64,000 nt of DNA, from the NCBI RefSeq assembly GCF_000025545.1, contig NC_013889.1, positions 1,667,501-1,731,500 of the forward strand. The letters are read 5' to 3'. Shown in pieces: positions 58,097 to 64,000 of the stretch. Made by a program: the position numbers and the translations under genes. The DNA is from Thioalkalivibrio sp. K90mix (GTDB taxonomy: Bacteria; Pseudomonadota; Gammaproteobacteria; Ectothiorhodospirales; Ectothiorhodospiraceae). Below the pieces are notes generated by a model, which ran no database searches, was not told where the DNA came from, and was given only the letters and a program-made list of their open reading frames with translations. Numbering within the stretch: the first letter of the stretch is position 1; each line of letters starts with the position of its first letter.

Positions 58097-58396
58097 TCAT
58101 CCCTCGCTATCAAAGACAATGGCCACGCGCCAGATCACCCGATCTTCGCCCAGGGGATCGCTGCGCACGACCTCGCCGGCACGCTCCAGGGCGGGCACTC
58201 GCCCGTCCGGGCTGTGAACCGCGATACTCACACGCTCGCCCGCCTGTGGCGCATGCGGCCAGCGAAAGGCACAGCCGCTGGCCGAAAGGTCCTCCAGCCG
58301 CACATCGTCCACCGCACCGGTCGCCGTCCAGGTCACTTGTGCGGGGGTATCGACCTGCATGCGCCGGAAGCCCCGGCGATCATCTTCTCCCAGCAT
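58097..58396 (-). CDS. PilZ-domain protein
   Basis: A 99-residue single-domain PilZ protein, probably a c-di-GMP receptor. The binding motif is RRGFRR near the N-terminus (residues ~7-12) plus DLSASGCAF (the D/NxSxxG element, ~39-47). ATG 58396 is chosen because GGAGG stands six bases before it; a longer frame would extend through the inverted-repeat element. It ends 7 bp before the amidase gene. It links to the c-di-GMP enzymes at 28-32.8 kb only by shared second messenger. Confidence 0.85.
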   Translation of the reverse strand: MLGEDDRRGFRRMQVDTPAQVTWTATGAVDDVRLEDLSASGCAFRWPHAPQAGERVSIAVHSPDGRVPALERAGEVVRSDPLGEDRVIWRVAIVFDSEG

Positions 58397-58490
58397 GCGC
58401 ATCCTCCATGACTCCACCCGAGTGTGGCACATCACGTCTCGTGATGGTGCACCTGCCACACGAGGCCGCGCATCCGTATACTGCGCGGCA

Positions 58491-58757
58491 GGGAAATACT
58501 GATTAATGTACACGCTCGCGTTGGTACCCCAGGTTTTCCGAGACAAGGCGCGTCGTGCAGCGGGTAGTGGTTCTACCCGCAAGCGGCGCAACGCCGAATC
58601 GGGGAACCTGGGGTGCCAACCCCAAGGGGCTCGGCCGCTTTTGCGCGCGAACGGCGTTGCGGCTCCCTTGTGCAGAATGACTGCACGGCAGTCACCGCGC
58701 CTTGTTCGCACGCAAAAGCGACTCGAGCGCGAACGTGTACATTAATCAGTGTTTCCC
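58491..58757. mobile_element. MITE-like element, copy 2 (267 bp)
   Basis: The terminal inverted repeats are 23 bp with one mismatch (GGGAAATACTGATTAATGTA on the left, GGGAAACACTGATTAATGTA as the complement on the right, each followed by CAC). Read on the minus strand, the interior aligns with copy 1 (36401-36683) over its whole length, apart from substitutions and a ~16-bp length difference near the middle. It encodes no transposase. It lies between the divergent PilZ and mutS genes and ends 28 bp before the mutS start, so it must carry or border the mutS promoter. The dinucleotide CA flanks both sides, which could be a minimal duplication. Confidence 0.85.
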
Positions 58758-58785
58758 CAAGCCCGGATCGACCGCAGCCGAACCG

Positions 58786-61428
58786 ATGAGCACCGCCGAG
58801 CCCCTCTCCGCCCACACCCCGATGATGCAACAGTACCTGGCCATCAAGGCCGAGTACCCGGATACGTTGCTGCTCTACCGCATGGGGGACTTCTACGAAC
58901 TGTTCTACGACGACGCCGAGCGCGCCGCGGGGCTGCTCGACATCACCCTGACCCGGCGCGGCGAATCGGCCGGGGCGCCCATCCCGATGGCCGGGATCCC
59001 CGTGCACACGCTGGAGAGCTACCTGGCCCGCCTGCTGAAGATGGGCGAGAGCGTCGCCATCTGCGAGCAGACGGGTGCGGTGGGCGCCCAGAAGGGCCCG
59101 GTCAAGCGCGAGGTCGTGCGCATCGTGACTCCGGGCACGGTTACCGAGGAAGCCCTGCTGGATGCCCGCCAGGTGAATCGGCTGGTCGCGGTCTGCCCGG
59201 CCGCTTCCGCCGCCGTGAAGGGCCGCAAGACGGGCTACGGCATCGCCAGCCTGGAGTTCGCCAGCGGCCAGTTCCGCGTACTGGAGGTCGGCGACGAAAC
59301 CGAGCTGGCCGCCGAACTGGCGCGGCTCGACCCGGTGGAACTGCTCGTACCCGATCTGACCGGCGCGATCCCGGGCACCGAGTCCTTCACTCCCCAGCGC
59401 CACGCCGACTGGCATTTCGACGCGGTCTCCGCCCATCGCCTGCTGATCACCCATTTCGGTACCCGCGACCTGTCCGGCTTTGGCTGCGAGGGGCTGGACC
59501 TCGGCATCGCCGCCGCCGGCGCCCTGCTCGCCTACGTGCAGAACCGCCATCGCGGCGATCTCGCACACATCACCAGCCTGGCGCACGAGCAGCGCAGCCA
59601 GATGCTGGTGCTGGACCCGGCCACCCGCCGCAATCTGGAACTCACGCGCACCCTGACGGGCGAGCGCCGCGGTTCTCTGCTCGCCCTGTTGGACACAACG
59701 CAGTCGGCGATGGGTGCCCGCCGCCTGATGCAGTGGCTGCACCAGCCGCTGCGCGAGCGCGCGATCATCCGCGAGCGCCAGACCGCGATCACCGCCCTGC
59801 TGGAACAGGAGGCCGTCACCCCGATCCGCGACGCCCTGGCCGGCTCCGCCGACAGCGAACGCATCCTCTCGCGCATCGTGCTGGGCAGCGCACGCCCGCG
59901 CGACCTGACGGCCCTGCTCGCCAGTCTGGAACGCCTGCCGGCCCTGCACGCGGCCCTGACACCGCTGGCCAATGTCGCCGAACGCCTGTCCGCCCTGCAT
60001 GCCGCACTCGCGCCGGAGGATGACCTGACCGCCCGGCTCGGCGCCGCCCTGGTGGAGGAGCCACCGCTGCGGGTGACCGACGGCGGCATGATCCGCGCGG
60101 GTTACGACCCCGAGCTGGATCGCCTGCGCGCGCTGGAAAGCGACGGCGACACCTTCCTGCGGGAGATCGAGGCCCGCGAGCGCGAGGCCACCGGCATCCC
60201 CACGCTCAAGGTCGCCTACAACCGCGTGCACGGCTATTACATCGAGGTCTCGCGCAGCCGCTCGGCCGAGCTCCCCGGCCGCTTCATGCGCCGTCAGACA
60301 CTGAAGAACACCGAGCGCTACACCACCGAGGAACTCAAGCGCTTCGAGGACGAGATCCTCTCCGCCCGCGAGCAGGCCATGCTCCGCGAGCGCGCGCTGT
60401 TCGACGACCTGATCGCCGACCTGCAGGCCCGCGCCCCGCGCCTGCGCACCCTCGCCGACGCCGTAGCCGAGCTGGACGTGCTCGCCTGCCTGGCCGAGCG
60501 CGCCGCCCGCCTCGACTGGCACTGCCCGGAGCTGGTCCAGGATCCCGGCATCCATATCGAGCAGGGCCGGCATCCGGTGGTCGAGGCCGGGCTCGATACC
60601 CCGTTCGTCGCCAATGACACCGAGCTGGACCCGGAGGCGCGCCGCCTGCTGGTGATCACCGGTCCCAACATGGGTGGCAAATCCACCTACATGCGTCAGA
60701 CGGCATTGATCGTGCTGCTCGCGTGCATGGGAAGCTTCGTGCCGGCCGCGCGGGCGCAGATCGGGCCGGTGGACCGCATCTTCACCCGCATCGGCGCCTC
60801 CGACGACCTGACATCCGGGCGTTCGACCTTCATGGTGGAGATGACCGAGGCCGCGAACATCCTGCACAACGCGGGCCCCGAAAGCCTGGTGCTGATGGAC
60901 GAGATCGGCCGCGGCACCAGCACCTTCGACGGGCTGGCACTCGCCCTGGCCTGCGCCGAGCGCCTGACGCGCCACAACCGCGCGCTGACCCTGTTCGCCA
61001 CGCATTACTTCGAACTGACCGCGCTGGCCGAGCGCGAGCCGGCCGTGGCCAACGTGCACACGGACGCCATGGAGCACGAACACAGCATCGTGTTCCTGCA
61101 CCAGGTCCGCGAGGGTCCGGCGAATCAGAGTTACGGGTTGCAGGTGGCGCAGCTGGCCGGCGTCCCGGCCGATGTACTCAAGCTCGCGCGGGAACACCTG
61201 CGCGAACTGGAGGACCGGGCCGCAGCGACGGACTCGCCGCAACTCGGCCTGTTCGCCTCCGCGCCGGACGCAACGACCACGGCCCCCGAGCCGGTTGCCG
61301 AGGAGCGGTCTTCGGAAGAACGGGCCCTGAAGGCCCTGTTCGACACCCTGGACCCGGACGAAATGAGCCCGCGCGAGGCCCTGGATGCCCTCTACCGCAT
61401 GAAGGACGCCCTGCGCGATCGGCAATAG
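58786..61428 (+). CDS. mutS: DNA mismatch repair protein MutS
   Basis: Recognises mispairs and short loops and recruits MutL. The 880 residues start with the mismatch-binding domain ([30 protein letters not shown] with the intercalating Phe) and end with the ATPase domain: Walker [10 protein letters not shown] at 626-634, Walker [21 protein letters not shown] and the signature helix. The ATG at 58786 gives the same N-terminal spacing as E. coli MutS; no strong ribosome-binding site is visible. A longer frame begins inside the MITE-like element. The C-terminal ~60 residues form the tetramerisation region ([17 protein letters not shown]). Confidence 0.96.
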   Translation: MSTAEPLSAHTPMMQQYLAIKAEYPDTLLLYRMGDFYELFYDDAERAAGLLDITLTRRGESAGAPIPMAGIPVHTLESYLARLLKMGESVAICEQTGAVGAQKGPVKREVVRIVTPGTVTEEALLDARQVNRLVAVCPAASAAVKGRKTGYGIASLEFASGQFRVLEVGDETELAAELARLDPVELLVPDLTGAIPGTESFTPQRHADWHFDAVSAHRLLITHFGTRDLSGFGCEGLDLGIAAAGALLAYVQNRHRGDLAHITSLAHEQRSQMLVLDPATRRNLELTRTLTGERRGSLLALLDTTQSAMGARRLMQWLHQPLRERAIIRERQTAITALLEQEAVTPIRDALAGSADSERILSRIVLGSARPRDLTALLASLERLPALHAALTPLANVAERLSALHAALAPEDDLTARLGAALVEEPPLRVTDGGMIRAGYDPELDRLRALESDGDTFLREIEAREREATGIPTLKVAYNRVHGYYIEVSRSRSAELPGRFMRRQTLKNTERYTTEELKRFEDEILSAREQAMLRERALFDDLIADLQARAPRLRTLADAVAELDVLACLAERAARLDWHCPELVQDPGIHIEQGRHPVVEAGLDTPFVANDTELDPEARRLLVITGPNMGGKSTYMRQTALIVLLACMGSFVPAARAQIGPVDRIFTRIGASDDLTSGRSTFMVEMTEAANILHNAGPESLVLMDEIGRGTSTFDGLALALACAERLTRHNRALTLFATHYFELTALAEREPAVANVHTDAMEHEHSIVFLHQVREGPANQSYGLQVAQLAGVPADVLKLAREHLRELEDRAAATDSPQLGLFASAPDATTTAPEPVAEERSSEERALKALFDTLDPDEMSPREALDALYRMKDALRDRQ

Positions 61429-61440
61429 GCGTCCTGTTGG

Positions 61441-62928
61441 TCAGTCTTCCGAATCGGCCGGGACGATGATTTGCTCCTCAGCTTCCGCCTCGGCGGCATC
61501 CGGGTCATCGTCCTCCAGCACATCATGCGGAATCGCGGCGCTGTCCCAGCCACCGCCCAGGGCGCGGAACAGCGTCGCGGTGGCCGCCAGACGATCACGC
61601 GAGGCCTCGGTCAGCGTCAGGCGCGCATCCAGCAGGGCCCGCCGCGCATCCAGCACCTCCAGATAGCCCACGAACCCGCCCAGATAGCGGCGCTCCGCCA
61701 GGTCCAGCACCTCGACCCGGGCCCCGACTTCGCGCTGGCGCACCTCCACCCGCTCATGCGCCGCGTTCAGCACGCTCCAGGTATTGGCGACCTCTTCCAG
61801 GGCCTCCTGAATCGCCGCGCGGTATTCCAGTTCGGCGATATCGCGCTCGGCCTCCACGCCTTCGATCGTGGCGCGCCGCCGCCCGAAATCGAGGATCGGC
61901 ACCGTGGACTCCGCCAGGAACTCCCAGAAGAACGAATCACTGGAGGAAAACTGGCTGACCCGGCTGACCTCCTGCCCGAACAGCGCGGCCAGGTTCAGGC
62001 TCGGCAGCCATTCCGCGCGGGCCACGCCGATATCGGCATTGGCCGCAATCAGGCTGGCCTCCGCCGCCCGGATATCCGGCCGGCGGATCATCAGGTCCGA
62101 CGGTACTGAATGCGGGAGTCCGGAGATCGTATCCGGCAGGTCTTCCAGACCCTCGTCGCCGAGCCCCTCCAGGCCCTCGACCACCGCCTCGGTATCCCCG
62201 ACCAGGACTGCCAGCGCCCGGCGCTGCTGTGCGGCATCGGCGCGCAGATCGGGCAGGCCCGCGCGGCTGGTCTCCAGCTCGGCCTGGGCCTGGCGCACGG
62301 TGAGATCGGTAGTGGCACCACTCTGGCGGCGCGAGCGCTCCAGTTCCAGCGCCTCGATCTGGGAAAGGATCGTCGCCTCGGTGGTCTCGATCTGCTCCCG
62401 CGTGGCGCGGTAGTCGAAATAGGTGCTGACCACATCGCTCACAACCGCCAGGCGGGTGGCATCACGGGTAAACGCCGTGTTCAGCAGTTGCGCCCGCGCT
62501 CCCTCCTCTGCGCGCGACAGCCGCCCCCATAGATCGACCTCGTAGCTCAGCAGCGTCCCGATCGCAATCTCGGTTTCCGGGTCATCGTCCCCCGCTGGAT
62601 ACTCGCGTTCGAACTCGGCGAACCCGTCCAACTGAGGAAACTGCTCGGCACGACTCAGGCCCAGCACCGCCCGCGCCTGCACCACCCGCGCCGCGGCGAT
62701 TTCCGCCTCGATATTGTTCTCCAGCGCCTCGCGCACCAGGCGATCCAGCAGCGGGTCCTCGAACATCTCCCACCAGAACTCGGCGTCGGCGTAGTCGGTG
62801 TCCATCTGGTCACCGATCTCCTCCGGCCACTCGTCCGGGAGCGTGACCTCCGGGCGCTCGTAGTCCGGCCCGACCGCACACCCGGCCAGCAGCGCGGCCG
62901 CAGAAACCCCCAACAGCGTCCTACGCAT
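61441..62928 (-). CDS. RND efflux outer-membrane lipoprotein (NodT/OprM family)
   Basis: Outer-membrane channel of a tripartite efflux pump. A lipoprotein signal MRRTLLGVSAAALLAGC places the acylated cysteine at residue 17, followed by the family opening AVGPDYERPEVTLPDEW. Two coiled TolC-like repeats follow, and the conserved RPDIRAAEASLIAANADIGV is present at mid-protein. The last ~30 residues are strongly acidic. It overlaps the end of the RND transporter gene by 8 bp. It converges on mutS with 12 bp between stops. Confidence 0.93.
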   Translation of the reverse strand: MRRTLLGVSAAALLAGCAVGPDYERPEVTLPDEWPEEIGDQMDTDYADAEFWWEMFEDPLLDRLVREALENNIEAEIAAARVVQARAVLGLSRAEQFPQLDGFAEFEREYPAGDDDPETEIAIGTLLSYEVDLWGRLSRAEEGARAQLLNTAFTRDATRLAVVSDVVSTYFDYRATREQIETTEATILSQIEALELERSRRQSGATTDLTVRQAQAELETSRAGLPDLRADAAQQRRALAVLVGDTEAVVEGLEGLGDEGLEDLPDTISGLPHSVPSDLMIRRPDIRAAEASLIAANADIGVARAEWLPSLNLAALFGQEVSRVSQFSSSDSFFWEFLAESTVPILDFGRRRATIEGVEAERDIAELEYRAAIQEALEEVANTWSVLNAAHERVEVRQREVGARVEVLDLAERRYLGGFVGYLEVLDARRALLDARLTLTEASRDRLAATATLFRALGGGWDSAAIPHDVLEDDDPDAAEAEAEEQIIVPADSED

Positions 62929-64000
62929 GCGTTCCGGCCTCCTTCGGGTCGTCCGTGTCGCGCGGGCGCTTGCTCAGGCGCTCCATGCCACTGGAAATGA
63001 CAAAATAGAACAGGGGCACGAACAGCAGCGCGAGGAAGGTCGCGCTCAGCATGCCGCCAATGATGCCGATGCCGATCGCGTGCTGACTGTTCGCACCCGC
63101 GCCGGTTGCCAGTACCAGCGGAACCACGCCCAGGATGAACGACATCGCCGTCATCATGATCGGCCGGAAACGCAGGCGGGCCGCCTCCACCGAGGCATCG
63201 AACAGGCTCAGGCCCTCGTTGCGCTTGTTCTGCGCGAATTCGACGATCAGGATCGCGTTCTTGGCCGCCAGCGAGACCAGCACCAGCAGACCGATCTGGA
63301 AGTAGATCCCGTTCTCCTGCCCGGTCAGCCAGACCGCGACCAGGGCCCCGAAGATTGCGAACGGAACGGCCATCAGCACGGCCAATGGCAGCGTCCATCG
63401 CTCGTACTGGGCGGCCAGGATCAACACCACGAAGACCACCCCCAGAACGAAAGCGAGCACCGAGGTCCCCGCCGCCTGCTGCTCCAGGTACTCGGCACCG
63501 GTCCAGCTCAGCAGGTAGTCGTCCGACAGGGTCTCGTCGACCACTTCCTCCAGTGCCTGTATTGCATCCCCCGAGCTGTAGCCGGGTGCGGGCTCGCCCA
63601 TGATCCGCGCGGCGGGGAACACGTTGAAGCGCTCCACCTCGTCCGGTCCCTGTACCCGCTCGACCGACACCAGGCTGGACAGCGGCACCAGGTCGCCACC
63701 ATCCGAGCGCACGAAGATGCGATCGAGATCATCCGGGCTCCGGCGGTAATCGGCCTCGGCCTGCATCTGCACCTGCATCACCCGGCCGAACAGCGAGAAG
63801 TCGTTGATGTAGACCGCACCGAAGGTGCTCTGCATCGCGTCGAACACGTCCGCGATCGGCACCCCGGCGGCAAAGGCCCGTTCGCGATCCACATCGGCGT
63901 CGTAACGCGGCACCTCGATATTGAGCGAGGTGCGCACATCCGCCAGCTCCGGGCGCTCCGCGGCCGCCGCAATAATCTCCTCGGCGCGCTCGCGCATGGT
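62921..64000 (-). CDS. RND-family inner-membrane efflux transporter (5' part outside window)
   Basis: The C-terminal ~360 residues of an AcrB/MexB-type (HAE1) proton-driven multidrug transporter. The periplasmic part (DVFDAMQSTFGAVYINDFSL, GRVMQVQMQAEADYR) leads to the last six membrane helices, with LVLVSLAAKNAILIVEFAQN and PIMMTAMSFILGVVPLVLATG matching the conserved HAE1 blocks. The frame is open to the right edge, so the start and the first ~680 residues are missing. It overlaps the outer-membrane lipoprotein gene by 8 bp, so channel and pump are co-expressed; the membrane-fusion protein gene probably lies further right. Confidence 0.94.
   Translation of the reverse strand, partial: TMRERAEEIIAAAAERPELADVRTSLNIEVPRYDADVDRERAFAAGVPIADVFDAMQSTFGAVYINDFSLFGRVMQVQMQAEADYRRSPDDLDRIFVRSDGGDLVPLSSLVSVERVQGPDEVERFNVFPAARIMGEPAPGYSSGDAIQALEEVVDETLSDDYLLSWTGAEYLEQQAAGTSVLAFVLGVVFVVLILAAQYERWTLPLAVLMAVPFAIFGALVAVWLTGQENGIYFQIGLLVLVSLAAKNAILIVEFAQNKRNEGLSLFDASVEAARLRFRPIMMTAMSFILGVVPLVLATGAGANSQHAIGIGIIGGMLSATFLALLFVPLFYFVISSGMERLSKRPRDTDDPKEAGTHA

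Noticed and set aside
58573-61425. 950-codon minus-strand frame opposite mutS
   Set aside because: Shadow of mutS extending into the MITE-like element; no supported function.

Overview
The window reads as chromosomal DNA of a GC-rich gammaproteobacterium. Gene order is the main evidence: smc-zipA-ligA, uvrC-pgsA-tRNA-Gly-tRNA-Cys, yceD-rpmF-plsX-fabH and recA-recX-alaS-lysC-csrA-tRNA-Ser are all gammaproteobacterial arrangements. The gene set (two-subunit pyruvate carboxylase, DUF1631 and DUF3185 proteins, several sensor proteins with periplasmic binding domains) suggests Ectothiorhodospiraceae/Chromatiales, perhaps Thioalkalivibrio-like. That placement is inference.

Layout. 0-4.3 kb: the 3' part of a UDP-glucose dehydrogenase gene, a membrane nucleotide-sugar dehydratase, and a REP-associated transposase (RAYT) bracketed by its palindromic repeats. 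4.3-11.1 kb: smc-zipA-ligA (chromosome condensation, division, DNA ligation). 11.3-14.3 kb: queF, an FGGY sugar kinase, a tandem palindromic repeat, a DUF3185 protein and a CysZ-like protein. 14.3-19.7 kb: an unusual sensory/transport block made of a solute-binding/TRIC-channel fusion, divergent from an NMT1-type binding protein translationally coupled to a Cache-HAMP-SpoIIE phosphatase. 19.8-24.2 kb: DUF1631 protein, Rieske ferredoxin, OB-like lipoprotein, PPOX-fold protein, YaiI/YqxD protein and a small membrane protein. 24.1-32.8 kb: a signalling cluster with a FlhG-like MinD ATPase, an HDOD-histidine kinase, a REC-PAS-GGDEF-EAL response regulator and a periplasmic-binding-PAS-GGDEF-EAL protein. 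32.8-35.4 kb: glycerate kinase plus a GntP-type permease.

35.5-46.8 kb: tRNA-Cys, tRNA-Gly, pgsA, uvrC, a family-5 uracil-DNA glycosylase, a CYTH protein, fabH-plsX-rpmF-yceD, and pyruvate carboxylase A/B plus yceF. 46.8-50.2 kb: a candidate metal locus with an ArsR-type regulator, a periplasmic ankyrin protein with a His-rich tail, and two adjacent multicopper-oxidase-like proteins whose copper motifs look complementary. 50.7-51.2 kb: a tandem array carrying tRNA-Ser 3'-end fragments next to the intact tRNA-Ser(GCU). 51.3-58.4 kb: csrA, lysC, alaS, recX, recA, cinA-type amidase and a PilZ protein. 58.5-64 kb: mutS, and the outer-membrane and inner-membrane parts of an RND efflux pump that runs off the right edge.

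Repeats stand out. REP family A (about 12 units of ~24 bp) is centred on the RAYT gene and scattered over 40 kb. A second palindromic family (B) occurs at 13 and 55.7 kb. Two copies of a ~270-280 bp element with near-perfect 23-bp terminal inverted repeats lie in opposite orientation beside uvrC/pgsA and mutS. The observations most worth following are the binding-protein/SpoIIE phosphatase pair, the SBP-TRIC fusion, the split multicopper oxidase locus, the tRNA-Ser fragment array and the inverted element pair.
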